A stretch of 64,000 nt of DNA, taken from contig NZ_JBDVNC010000034.1 in assembly GCF_039969785.1 (NCBI RefSeq), positions 62,001-126,000 on the forward strand. Direction: 5' to 3'. The translations under genes and the position numbers were made by a program. The notes beneath the pieces were generated by a model. It ran no database searches. It was not told the origin of the DNA and saw only the letters and a program-made list of their open reading frames with translations. Origin of the DNA: Shimia sp039969785 (GTDB lineage: Bacteria; Pseudomonadota; Alphaproteobacteria; Rhodobacterales; Rhodobacteraceae). Of the stretch, positions 8,820-16,821 are shown one piece after another. How positions within the stretch are numbered: the stretch's first letter is position 1; each line of letters starts with the position of its first letter.

Positions 8820-9032
8820 TGCGCGTATTGGGGTGCTCTATACGGCGCACCGCAGGGCCGCAATACGCGAACGAGCAACGCCCGCGGTATTCATACCCGG
8901 AAACAGACAAACGGGACCGATGCAATACCGACGTATTGCCGACGGGCTGCCGAAGCCAAAAATCCCTTAAAATAGGGCCATTAATCAACGATTCGCCAAA
9001 ACAGGCGCAACATCAGCGCCCGTTGCTCATCT
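8820..9032. other. Intergenic region with inverted repeat
   Basis: The gap holds a 7-bp stem hairpin GCAATAC-CGAC-GTATTGC at 8922-8939, followed by GACGGGCTGCCGAAGCC. A related but shortened sequence occurs at 55547-55573. A plus-strand open frame at 8828-9112 runs through but has no recognisable protein features. Confidence 0.4.
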
Positions 9033-9512
9033 CTAGCTATCTGGTGTGGCGTGTATGGCGAACTGTTCCAATTCGGCTTCTGCCGGCTTTATGGCTCGAA
9101 ACTGTTCCCTGACACCGGCCTCGGACAACTCACGCGCGACGGTCAGCAAAGTATTGGGATCATGCTCAGCGCAAAGCTCGGCCATATGGCGCAGCTCTTC
9201 ACGTGCCACGGGCAGGGCAGCCTCCACCGAAGGTGCGCCGTATATATTGACAAAATGCTGCGCCACAGCCTGTTCCAGTGCAGCCATCTCGCTGTCTTCT
9301 ATGGCCGTGACCGCCACAAACGTGACCCGGCCAAACGTCTCCACCCCCAGCCAGCCATTGGCAAAGGCCTGACGTGCTTTTCCGGTCAGATCGGCATCGG
9401 ACCAGTTTGAAAACTCAAACCCGCCGCTTATGGCCCATTCACCGGTCCGGGCCGGGTTGAAAAATACCCGCTGATCGCTCTCGTCAAAATGAATGGCGCG
9501 TGCCAGCAACAT
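9033..9512 (-). CDS. DUF6505-type protein of the formate dehydrogenase cluster
   Basis: A 159-residue soluble protein with no signal peptide or membrane segment. It begins MLLARAIHFDESDQRVFFNP and contains GEWAISGGFEF and GRVTFVAVTAIED. I assign it with moderate confidence to the DUF6505 family, which recurs in Rhodobacteraceae formate dehydrogenase neighbourhoods. It lies 2 bp after the lipoate/biotin-ligase-like gene, so it is the last gene of a four-gene minus-strand operon. Function unknown. Confidence 0.7.
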   Translation of the reverse strand: MLLARAIHFDESDQRVFFNPARTGEWAISGGFEFSNWSDADLTGKARQAFANGWLGVETFGRVTFVAVTAIEDSEMAALEQAVAQHFVNIYGAPSVEAALPVAREELRHMAELCAEHDPNTLLTVARELSEAGVREQFRAIKPAEAELEQFAIHATPDS

Positions 9513-9514
9513 GA

Positions 9515-10240
9515 CTACTCTCCCTTGTCCAACAGCCTGCTTAATGAAAGCAGGCGTGTCTCATTTTCGGTCCTCAGCAAGGCGCCGAACACTTCGTCCA
9601 CACCAACGAAAAGGCCTGTTTCTTCAGTGCCTTGAATGGTCCACGACACGTCTTCTCCCATGTCTCTTCCCAAACCGCGCCATTCTTCGCTCAGCGGCTT
9701 CATCCCGTCTTCTTCCATCCGGTTCACCCAGACCAAAGTGTGTCGCACCCACGCGCTCAAAAGGTCCTCTGGCGCGACGTCAACACAGCCTTCTTCATAC
9801 AGACATGTCTGCCCCGGCGCGCTGCCCGGTGCTTCGGGATCCGGTGGGATCAGGGGGATGTTCAGCCCGACGACAATCCAGTCAGGAACCGCCGCTTCAT
9901 CAGTATCAGAGGCGGCGATTCTAAGCTGGCCGCAGGCCGCGCCGTTGACAAAAATACCGCCAGTCCAACCCAGATGCACAGCCACCTCAGGCGGTGCCAA
10001 TGCCCCCAGTGCATTCTGAAATCCGATGCCGCAGGCGATCAACACCGGCATCGCCTCGCGCAGGGCAACTTCGGGGGCAAACACAATCGCCGCGCGCAAC
10101 TGGTCGGCCGCCAGATTGTAAACCACCAACCCCGCATCACACCCCATGATCGCCTGCGTTTGCGCCTTTGCGAAAGGGTCGGCCATACCGCTTAGGGCAA
10201 GCCCTTCAAACAATGGTGGGAATTGCGGGGGGTTGGTCAT
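9515..10240 (-). CDS. Biotin/lipoate protein ligase-like protein
   Basis: A 241-residue protein resembling the BPL/LplA/LipB fold. A degenerate N-terminal half contains VHLGWTGGIFVNGAACGQLRIAA (the family GGKxxG-like loop, but with NGAACG in place of the lysine) and VVGLNIPLI. A C-terminal extension of the DUF4444 type follows (WRGLGRDMGEDV and GLFVGVDEVFGALLR). The loss of the usual catalytic Lys in the loop suggests an altered or non-ligase activity. It overlaps the Mrp gene by 4 bp (ATGA), pointing to a joint role in maturation of the formate dehydrogenase. Confidence 0.72.
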   Translation of the reverse strand: MTNPPQFPPLFEGLALSGMADPFAKAQTQAIMGCDAGLVVYNLAADQLRAAIVFAPEVALREAMPVLIACGIGFQNALGALAPPEVAVHLGWTGGIFVNGAACGQLRIAASDTDEAAVPDWIVVGLNIPLIPPDPEAPGSAPGQTCLYEEGCVDVAPEDLLSAWVRHTLVWVNRMEEDGMKPLSEEWRGLGRDMGEDVSWTIQGTEETGLFVGVDEVFGALLRTENETRLLSLSRLLDKGE

Positions 10241-11301
10241 GCAACCCCCTCTGTGACAAGCGTTTTCGCCAGCGCTCTGAACGCCTGCGCTTGTGCAGAT
10301 GTCGGGTCTGACACCACAATCGGCGCACCACCGTCAGCGGCCACACGAATGTTCATCGACAAAGGGATTTCAGCCATCAACGGCACGCCAAGTTTCTCTG
10401 CCTCTGCTGCGACGCCGCCATGGCCAAACATATGCTCTTCGTGACCGCAGTTTGAACAGATATGGGTGCTCATGTTTTCGATCATGCCGATGATGGGCGT
10501 GCCCAATTTCTCAAACATATTGATACCCTTACGCGCATCCAGCAACGCAATGTCCTGAGGGGTCGAGACCACGATTGCCCCGTTCAGTTCGGCCTTTTGC
10601 GCCAGTGTCATCTGAACGTCGCCAGTGCCCGGCGGCAAATCAACGATCAGCACATCCAACGCGCCCCACTGCACCTGATTGAGCATTTGCTGCAAGGCGC
10701 CCATCAGCATTGGACCCCGCCAGACAACGGCCTCTTCCTCGCGCGTCATCAGGCCGATGGACATCATCGTAACACCGTGATTCCGCATCGGCAAAATCGT
10801 CTTACCATCCGGGCTTGACGGGCGACCGCTCACGCCAAGCATGCGTGGCTGAGACGGGCCATAAACATCTGCATCCAGCAAGCCCACGCGCCGACCTTCG
10901 GCGGCCAGCGCGGCGGCAAGGTTGGCCGAGATGGTTGATTTTCCAACACCACCTTTGCCCGACGCCACTGCAATTATCCGGTCAATACCCGGGATTTTTT
11001 GCGGCCCCTGAGGTTCGGCAGGACGCGACGCTTTAAGGTCCGGTGGGGCTTTGGGAGACGAATGCGCGGTCATCACAACGGACACGGATCTGACCCCGTC
11101 CAGCGCATTCAGACGATCCTCTGCATCGTCTTTGACGGGTTGCAGAACCTGCGCATGTGCCGGGTCGATTTCCATCACGAACCGGACTTCGCCATCGTCA
11201 ATATTCAGCGCCCGCACCATACCGCTGGCCACCAGATCAGACCCCGAGACCGGATCGGTCAACCCTTTGAGAACCTCCAGAACCTGTTCACGCGTTGCCA
11301 T
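10237..11301 (-). CDS. mrp: Mrp/NBP35 family Fe-S carrier ATPase
   Basis: A 354-residue ParA/MinD-type P-loop ATPase that carries and delivers Fe-S clusters. An N-terminal MIP18/DUF59-like domain (residues 1-80) precedes a deviant Walker A GKGGVGKSTISAN near residue 118, switch I LLDADVYGPSQPRMLG, DLPPGTGD, and the cluster-binding CSNCG pair near residue 285. It lies between a small DUF6494 gene and the lipoate-ligase-like gene. The abundance of Fe-S proteins in the adjacent formate dehydrogenase operon gives it an obvious set of clients. Confidence 0.92.
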   Translation of the reverse strand: MATREQVLEVLKGLTDPVSGSDLVASGMVRALNIDDGEVRFVMEIDPAHAQVLQPVKDDAEDRLNALDGVRSVSVVMTAHSSPKAPPDLKASRPAEPQGPQKIPGIDRIIAVASGKGGVGKSTISANLAAALAAEGRRVGLLDADVYGPSQPRMLGVSGRPSSPDGKTILPMRNHGVTMMSIGLMTREEEAVVWRGPMLMGALQQMLNQVQWGALDVLIVDLPPGTGDVQMTLAQKAELNGAIVVSTPQDIALLDARKGINMFEKLGTPIIGMIENMSTHICSNCGHEEHMFGHGGVAAEAEKLGVPLMAEIPLSMNIRVAADGGAPIVVSDPTSAQAQAFRALAKTLVTEGVA

Positions 11302-11502
11302 TCAGGACCGCCCCGCGATCTTGCCGGTCACGACATGTTCAAAGTCCAGGCCATTAATGGTCAGAACCACCTTTGCGTCGAACTCCTTGCCCGCAGTTTC
11401 ATCCGACCCGGCGCTGCGCATCGCGTCCTCGATTGCTTGCTGGGAAGTCACGCCAACCTGCTTCAGGAACTTACGCATTGTCATGTTAAAGTCTTCGCTC
11501 AT
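11302..11502 (-). CDS. DUF6494 family small protein
   Basis: A 66-residue acidic-basic protein beginning MSEDFNMTMRKFLKQVGVTS, with a C-terminal half LTINGLDFEHVVTGKI that looks like a short beta hairpin. No catalytic motif is visible. It starts the operon DUF6494 / mrp / lipoate-ligase-like / DUF6505 and abuts mrp with no gap. Assigned to DUF6494 by overall appearance; function unknown. Confidence 0.72.
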   Translation of the reverse strand: MSEDFNMTMRKFLKQVGVTSQQAIEDAMRSAGSDETAGKEFDAKVVLTINGLDFEHVVTGKIAGRS

Positions 11503-11545
11503 TTGATTGCCCTTATGCGAATATTCGTCTCTGTTTCAGCCCAAA

Positions 11546-11580
11546 AAGGCCCCGGTTGACGCTGATCCAGAACCGGGCCT
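11546..11580. promoter_or_regulatory. Inverted repeat in an 89-bp divergent promoter region
   Basis: AGGCCCCGGTT and AACCGGGCCT (11547-11557 and 11571-11580) form a 10-bp stem with one bulge, separated by 13 bases, midway between the DUF6494 operon and the cytochrome gene. It could be an operator or an RNA hairpin in the cytochrome leader; no T-tract follows. Confidence 0.35.
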
Positions 11581-11591
11581 AGGTTTGTAGC

Positions 11592-12365
11592 ATGCAAACC
11601 ATTCGCCCATTTCATCGCCTCTGCGCGCCAGTTTTTTGTATCTTTGCCGTTGTTTTCCTGACAGTCGCGGAAAGCCGCGCGCAGGGCAAGACCATGACTT
11701 TGTCTGCTCCGGATGCCATGCAGGAAAACGGATTTCTCAAATTCGTCCTGCCGCGTTTTATGTTGAAACATGGCATACGCATTACCCCGGTTTCTGCGAC
11801 AGAGACCGCTGACGCCGCCCTTGTTTCGCCCGGTGACAGACCGGCATTTTCTGATGGGCAAACCATCTATGGGCTGTCGGTGAAACCGGGCAATCCACAT
11901 GCCGAAAAATTTGCGGACTGGCTGACGTCGGGCATCGGCTTGCGCACGATTCTGAGCTTCAAAGTTGACGGACAGGCCGTGTATTCGGAACCTGTCGCGG
12001 TCGAACAGATTGTCGTTGCGCCTGATCTGTCGGGGGATGCGATGCGTGGTATGGATGCATCTTTGCGGGCCTGTGGGCGATGCCACGTCGTGGGCGACAT
12101 CAACCGCATGGCCGGGATCGGGTCGACGCCGTCTTTTGCCGTGCTGCGGTCGCTGGGCAACTGGCAGGAACGGTTTGAAAGCTTCTACGTGCTGAACCCG
12201 CATCCTGCCTTTACCGTCATTCCCGACGTTACCTTGCCATTTGATCAGGCCCGACCGCCCCCAATCAGCCCGGTCACAGTGACGCTGGACGAGTTGGAAG
12301 ACATCGTGGCCTATGTCGCTGACATGGCGCCAGCCGATCTGGGAGCTCCGATCCTGCATCAGTGA
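11592..12365 (+). CDS. TupA-like lobe fused to monohaem cytochrome c
   Basis: A 257-residue exported protein. The signal peptide is about residues 1-31 (ends ESRA). Residues 34-130 read like TupA with its middle removed: TLSAPDAMQENGFLKFVLP matches the first strand and helix of the TupA at 7223-8032, ADAALVSPGDRPAF matches its VDAILVHSQKAEDKF, and FADWLTSGIGLRTILSFKV matches its AWLISDRAKDLINGYTLN. The TTTS anion motif is lost. Residues 150-257 hold one haem site CGRCH (161-165) and a short cytochrome-like tail. It faces the polyferredoxin gene and overlaps it by 7 bp at the 3' ends. A periplasmic electron carrier or sensor is possible; the binding function is unproven. Confidence 0.8.
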   Translation: MQTIRPFHRLCAPVFCIFAVVFLTVAESRAQGKTMTLSAPDAMQENGFLKFVLPRFMLKHGIRITPVSATETADAALVSPGDRPAFSDGQTIYGLSVKPGNPHAEKFADWLTSGIGLRTILSFKVDGQAVYSEPVAVEQIVVAPDLSGDAMRGMDASLRACGRCHVVGDINRMAGIGSTPSFAVLRSLGNWQERFESFYVLNPHPAFTVIPDVTLPFDQARPPPISPVTVTLDELEDIVAYVADMAPADLGAPILHQ

Positions 12366-14320
12366 TCACGACGTTTGGACAGGTAGTCTTCGGTGGTGCG
12401 CACGGCGGGCTTGTCGGCCCCTGCAAACGGATTGTTTGTCTGGTGAAACTGCGCGTTTACGCGGCAATCGTCACACATGCGGATCATGCGTGCGGCGTCG
12501 GATGTGGCAAACATCGCGTGTTTGCCTTCCAACTTTTCAACGATGCGTTCGATGGTTGATTTGACCCCAAATGGCGTGCCGCATTCGACACAATCAAACG
12601 GCTCCTCCTCGTGCACAATCTGCTGGGTGAAAACGGTGTCAGATGTGTCGAACTGCGGACGCAACGAAATCGCATTCTCCGGGCAGACCTGCACACACAA
12701 TCCGCATTGCAGACAGGCATCTTCCTGAAACCGCAACTGCGGCATGTCCGGGTTGTCGCCCAACGCACCGGACGGGCACAGCGATGCACAGGACAGGCAC
12801 AGCGTACACGCATCCTTGTCGACCTGAACCGCGCCGTAAGGGGAGGATTCGGGCAATGGGACTGGCGCTTCAAGTTCAGGTTGCAGGGCCTTCACGGCCA
12901 ACCGCGTCACCTGACGACGTGTGCCCAATGGCAGAATTGGCGTGATCTCAGCGACCGGAGCAATGGCGGCATACAGCTGGTCGCACAATGCCGCGGGCTC
13001 CCACGGTTCGATGATGCGCAAATTGGCGTCTTGTCCGCCCAGAGCCTGCGCCAGGGCCAGTTCGCTGCGCAGGGCGTCCGCCTCGGTGTTGGGAGAGATC
13101 AGAATGTCGACGGCGACAAACCCACACGCCAACGCCGCGAGCATTTCGGCATGGCCAAATCCAGACACACGCTCCAGATCCATTGGGATCACATCTGCTG
13201 GCAACCCTCGTTCAAATCGCGCGGCCAGGGAAATGATCTCGGCGCCATAATCCCGGTCGTGCACCAACAGCCGTGGCGCGGTGCCTGCCGCGTTGCGATA
13301 TGCTTCGGCCAGTCCCGCGATGCGCTGGTACACAAACGCAACCGGCGGATCGTCATATGTAATTGCACCAGACGGGCACAATGCCGCGCAGGATCCACAG
13401 CCCGCACAGATCGATGGGTCGATATCCACGTGGTCGCCATCCGGTCGGATTGCAGAGGTTGGACAAATATCAAGACACTTGCTGCATCCGGTTTGTACGG
13501 CTCGGGAATGGGCGCAGATTGTTGGGTTCAGGTTCAGGTAAAGCGGTTTTTCGAATGTGCCGATCAGATGGGATGCATCCAGCACGGCCTTTTGCACCGC
13601 CTCTGGACGGTTTGGGTCGGCCCGCAGATAGCCTTCTCTTTTTTCCGGGGCTGGGAACAAAGGCGCGTCGCGGCGCAGGTCCAGAATAATGTCGCAAGAC
13701 GTTTGCCCGCCGTCACGCGGTGCGCCAAAATTCAACGCACCCCGGCCACCGGGTTCAACCTGCTGCAACGCGTCGATGCGCACAACAAAATGGCCCAGCG
13801 CGCCCTGCGCTGATTTTAGCTGGCCAGCGATCACGTCAAACCCGCGTTCAAGTGGCATTTCAGCGCCTTGCTCCAACAGCACTGTGACCCCCAGATGTTC
13901 TTTGAGCTGTTGTGCAGCGGCCAATGCGACCTCGGCGGGACCAAGGATCAGACACAGCCCTTCTGAGGCAATTTCAAACGTTTTGGCGGGCGGTGCATCA
14001 CGCAGTGCATCGGCCACCAGAGCGGCCATTTTGGCCCCTGCGTTGGCGGCGTCATCAGACCATCCCGCCCGGTCGCGCAGATCGACAAATTGCGGCTCCG
14101 GAATCTCCAGATCAGCCGCCAGCTCGGTGAAGAACTCACGCTCTTGCTGGCAGGCGATTATGGCGTCACCCTTGGCAATTGCCGCCGCCGCCTGAGAGTT
14201 GTCGTGGGTGCAAAGACCAGAATGGATTTTTGAGCAGGTCACGCCTTCCAGCGTTGCAATTGTGTCTGGATCAAGCGTCGCACTTTCCATACAATTGCAT
14301 AAAATCAACGATTTAGACAT
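12359..14320 (-). CDS. Polyferredoxin-like 4Fe-4S protein of the formate dehydrogenase cluster
   Basis: A 653-residue cytoplasmic Fe-S protein. Two pairs of ferredoxin-type cluster motifs are visible: CSKCLDICP and CAGCGSCAALCP near residues 290-325, then CTLCLSCASLCP and CLQCGLCVQVCP near 515-560. A final CVECG...CDDC set near 590-630 looks like another metal site. The N-terminal 250 residues carry Cys pairs (LCNC, SGLCTHD) but no motif I can name. The ATG at 14320 follows GAGGAGTGGGGAAATTAC and is chosen over an upstream in-frame ATG at 14362. It is divergent from the fdh operon and probably feeds or takes electrons from it. Confidence 0.85.
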   Translation of the reverse strand: MSKSLILCNCMESATLDPDTIATLEGVTCSKIHSGLCTHDNSQAAAAIAKGDAIIACQQEREFFTELAADLEIPEPQFVDLRDRAGWSDDAANAGAKMAALVADALRDAPPAKTFEIASEGLCLILGPAEVALAAAQQLKEHLGVTVLLEQGAEMPLERGFDVIAGQLKSAQGALGHFVVRIDALQQVEPGGRGALNFGAPRDGGQTSCDIILDLRRDAPLFPAPEKREGYLRADPNRPEAVQKAVLDASHLIGTFEKPLYLNLNPTICAHSRAVQTGCSKCLDICPTSAIRPDGDHVDIDPSICAGCGSCAALCPSGAITYDDPPVAFVYQRIAGLAEAYRNAAGTAPRLLVHDRDYGAEIISLAARFERGLPADVIPMDLERVSGFGHAEMLAALACGFVAVDILISPNTEADALRSELALAQALGGQDANLRIIEPWEPAALCDQLYAAIAPVAEITPILPLGTRRQVTRLAVKALQPELEAPVPLPESSPYGAVQVDKDACTLCLSCASLCPSGALGDNPDMPQLRFQEDACLQCGLCVQVCPENAISLRPQFDTSDTVFTQQIVHEEEPFDCVECGTPFGVKSTIERIVEKLEGKHAMFATSDAARMIRMCDDCRVNAQFHQTNNPFAGADKPAVRTTEDYLSKRRDH

Positions 14321-14650
14321 GTAATTTCCCCACTCCTCGGGCGGCTGCCCATTTGGATGCACGGCCCAGAAATGCAGAATTTTCGCGCCGCGTAAACCCC
14401 TGCGGCCTACAGTGATTCGCTGATTCGGCGGGAGAAGATTCCAAGGGTTTCACTAAGGAAACCGGGATAGTGGACATTCTGTCCGGGACTGGATGAATGC
14501 CTGATTGTGATCTCCCAAATTGTCCAGTTTTTGCCTGAAATTTCCGCAAGGGTGCAAATTCCTTTGGCATTCCGTCGCATCGGACAGATCATCAATCCAC
14601 GCGTCGTTAACTGAACTGCAACTGCGCCGTCGGGAGGAGAATTCGCTAAT
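14321..14650. promoter_or_regulatory. Divergent regulatory region between the polyferredoxin gene and the fdh operon
   Basis: The 330-bp gap must hold promoters in both directions. The sequence is less GC-rich than the genes. A TTTGGCATTCCGTCGCAT stretch at 14563-14580 resembles a sigma-54 element, but the GG-to-GC spacing is one base short. No clear hairpin or conserved box was recognised. Short open frames on the minus strand here overlap each other and show no protein features. Confidence 0.45.
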
Positions 14651-15208
14651 ATGCGGCAAGCGCCGGTCTCATTGCCATTGGGCATCGTGATCCGACGAAC
14701 CCCATCGGTCAGCCGTTGGGCGCGTTGGACGTGGAAGGCCGTCGGGGTTCTGCCCGGTGCTGCTCAGGCGGATTGGCAGGTGCTGCGACAGGAAGGTGAC
14801 GCCGTCGAATATCATGCTGCGACGGTTCCGCTTGAGCTTTGGCATACCGACACCGAAGCGTATCTGAACGGGTTGTCAGCGCGGGCACCGTCAATCGGCG
14901 TTGTGATGCGCGAAACAGCCGATGCTGACACCGAACAGCCGTATGAAATTCTGCTCGCCACCGCGTCCCCTTACGAATTTCAGGATTACGCCGACAGCGG
15001 CGAAGAAATCGTTGAACTTGTTCCGATGCCCGAAGGTCTGATTGCGCTGATCCGCGATTTTGTCGAAAAGCATCACGAAGACGAGGTTTTTGTGAAGCGT
15101 CGTCGCGACAAAAAGCATGTTGATCTGGTCGAAGACGGCAAAGGCGATCCAAGGGTTTCGCAATTGTCCGACGTGTATCGTGCGCCGCGCACCGGGAGGG
15201 TCAATTGA
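14651..15208 (+). CDS. DUF3305 domain protein
   Basis: A 185-residue cytoplasmic protein of the DUF3305 family. The N-terminus LPLGIVIRRTPSVSRWARWTWKAVGVLP is the family hallmark, followed by DYADSGEEIVELVPMP. DUF3305 proteins are found almost only in formate dehydrogenase operons of alpha- and betaproteobacteria, next to DUF3306. Function unknown, presumably maturation. Its stop overlaps the next start by 4 bp. Confidence 0.88.
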   Translation: MRQAPVSLPLGIVIRRTPSVSRWARWTWKAVGVLPGAAQADWQVLRQEGDAVEYHAATVPLELWHTDTEAYLNGLSARAPSIGVVMRETADADTEQPYEILLATASPYEFQDYADSGEEIVELVPMPEGLIALIRDFVEKHHEDEVFVKRRRDKKHVDLVEDGKGDPRVSQLSDVYRAPRTGRVN

Positions 15209-15864
15209 GCCGTTCCCCGGATCACAAGGCGCCTGATTTCTGGGCGCGCCGAAAAGCAGGTGTCGCTGCCGAGGCCGTGGCCGAAGCGCGCGCCGTTGAA
15301 CAGGCCGAGCAGGCGTCCGCACAGGCTGTGTTGGAAGAAAAGTCCGACGCGGAGATTTTGGCGGAACTGGATTTGCCGGACCCGGACACGCTGCAGGAAG
15401 GCGATGATTTCTCGGTCTTTCTGGCCAAAGCAGTGCCCGAACGCATCCGGCGGCGGGCGCTGCGCAAACTGTGGCTGTCCAATCCGATATTGGCGAATGT
15501 CGACGAGCTAGTCGATTATGGCGAAGACTTCACCGACAGCGCCATGGTGATCGAAGGCATGCAAACCACCTATCAAGTTGGAAAAGGCATGCTGAAACAC
15601 GTCGAAGAGATGGCGCGGCAGGCCGAGCTGGAAGCTCAGGATGAGCTGGTTGCCAATGTGGATGACGACCCGGTTGAAGACCCTGAAACAGTTGTCGCGG
15701 ACGCGACGCCTGACGATCTGTTGCCAGCGCCAACCGCCGCGCTTGCTCCGGAAGAACCATCCTTTGAACCTGAACCAGAGCCCGAGCAGGTGCCAGCCCC
15801 ACGCCGGCGCATGCGGTTCGATTTTGCCGGTGATCCCGGCCAGACTGCAACGGAGACGTCATGA
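15205..15864 (+). CDS. DUF3306 domain protein
   Basis: A 219-residue protein with a conserved core DFSVFLAKAVPERIRRRALRKLWLSNP near residues 69-95 that identifies DUF3306. A long acidic, Pro/Glu-rich low-complexity tail (PEPEPEQVPAPRRR) looks disordered. The start is a non-ATG TTG (TTGAGCCG) inside the DUF3305 stop overlap. It is part of the fdh operon and likely works with DUF3305 in enzyme assembly. Confidence 0.85.
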   Translation: MSRSPDHKAPDFWARRKAGVAAEAVAEARAVEQAEQASAQAVLEEKSDAEILAELDLPDPDTLQEGDDFSVFLAKAVPERIRRRALRKLWLSNPILANVDELVDYGEDFTDSAMVIEGMQTTYQVGKGMLKHVEEMARQAELEAQDELVANVDDDPVEDPETVVADATPDDLLPAPTAALAPEEPSFEPEPEPEQVPAPRRRMRFDFAGDPGQTATETS

Positions 15865-16469
15865 CCGACGCTGCCCCTGAACTTCAGATCGCCGAAGAAG
15901 ACGCGCTGCGCGCCGATCTCTATGACTTTTTGTCCGCGCTTTTGTCAGGCCCGCCCGACAAATCAATGCTGTCCCGTGCCGCTGGCCTGAGCGGTGATGA
16001 CAGTGCGCTTGGCCAGGCTGTGGCGACCATGGCGCGCATCGCCCGGGCGACCAACGAAAAGGCTGTTGAACGTGAATTCAACGCGTTGTTCATCGGATTG
16101 TCGCGGGGTGAATTGATGCCCTATGCCAGCTACTATCTGACCGGGTTTCTGAACGAAAAACCACTGGCAGCGTTGCGCGGTGACATGGCAGCCCTGCGGA
16201 TCACGCGCGCGCCCAACGTATATGAACCCGAAGACAATATCGCCAGCCTGTTAGAAATGATGGCGGGTATGATCCGGGGTCGCTTTGGCGACCCGGTGCC
16301 AGTGGCCCGGCAAAAAGACTTTTTCTTCAAACATATCGCACCGTGGGCCGAGCATTTCTTTTCGGACCTCGAAGTTGCGCAAAACTCGGTGCTTTACGCA
16401 CCTGTCGGCACCGTCGGCAAAGCGTTTCTCGACATTGAAACACAAGCGTTCCGCATGGGGGCGGAGTGA
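15861..16469 (+). CDS. TorD-like molybdoenzyme chaperone
   Basis: A 202-residue all-helical protein of the TorD/DmsD chaperone family, which binds twin-arginine signal peptides and guards cofactor insertion. Supporting segments are LYDFLSALLSGPPD at the N-terminus, the family-typical ELMPYASYYLTGFLNEKPLA near residue 80 and EPEDNIASLLEMMAGMI. It overlaps DUF3306 by 4 bp. The client is most likely the twin-arginine alpha subunit encoded 350 bp downstream. Confidence 0.9.
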   Translation: MTDAAPELQIAEEDALRADLYDFLSALLSGPPDKSMLSRAAGLSGDDSALGQAVATMARIARATNEKAVEREFNALFIGLSRGELMPYASYYLTGFLNEKPLAALRGDMAALRITRAPNVYEPEDNIASLLEMMAGMIRGRFGDPVPVARQKDFFFKHIAPWAEHFFSDLEVAQNSVLYAPVGTVGKAFLDIETQAFRMGAE

Positions 16470-16518
16470 CGTTCCATCAAACTGCCGGACCCCGACCGGC
16501 CACAAAAAGGAGGAAGCA

Positions 16519-16713
16519 ATGAGCAAAACAGCCGAAGACACCGGATCATCCCGGCGCGACTTTCTAAAGCTCGCCGCGACCGCAGCCCCGGCTGCAGCCG
16601 CCGTTGCCGTCATGGCACCGCAAAGCAGCGAGGCCCAACCGGCTGATCTGTCCAGCGACAAGATGCAGGACACCGCGCATACCCGCGCCTACTACGAAAC
16701 CGCCCGGTTCTGA
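16519..16713 (+). CDS. Small twin-arginine protein of the formate dehydrogenase region
   Basis: A 64-residue protein starting MSKTAEDTGSSRRDFLKLAA. The SRRDFLK twin-arginine motif (residues 11-17) and following hydrophobic Ala-rich stretch form almost half of the protein; the tail QDTAHTRAYYETARF is conserved in the family of formate dehydrogenase region TAT targets. The ATG follows AAGGAGGAAGCA, a near-perfect ribosome-binding site, so it is probably abundant. Possibly a small subunit that helps export or membrane attachment. Confidence 0.88.
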   Translation: MSKTAEDTGSSRRDFLKLAATAAPAAAAVAVMAPQSSEAQPADLSSDKMQDTAHTRAYYETARF

Positions 16714-16732
16714 CCGGTCGGTGATACCCGCC

Positions 16733-16771
16733 CCCGACCACCGGTTGCGTGACGCCCACCGGTCGGGTTTT
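16733..16771 (+). terminator. Intra-operon hairpin before fdhA
   Basis: CCCGACC (16733-16739) pairs with GGTCGGG (16761-16767), followed by TTTTC. It lies between the small TAT protein and the alpha subunit, so it may be a partial terminator or a stabiliser that sets the ratio of upstream to downstream gene products. Confidence 0.5.
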
Positions 16772-16821
16772 CAAAATCTAACCCAGCCACCCCGTCAAAA
16801 AGGGGAGCAAGGGAGGGAACA

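Noticed and set aside
8828..9112. 94-codon plus-strand open frame in the tauE upstream gap
   Set aside because: It overlaps the real minus-strand gene at 9033-9512, has no ribosome-binding site and its translation shows no fold-like pattern.
11499..12359. 286-codon minus-strand open frame
   Set aside because: It is the shadow of the TupA-cytochrome gene, which has a signal peptide, a haem motif and homology.
14563..14580. Possible sigma-54 promoter before the fdh operon
   Set aside because: TGGCAT...CGCAT has the GG and GC elements one base too close, and the linked regulator lacks the sigma-54 contact loop.
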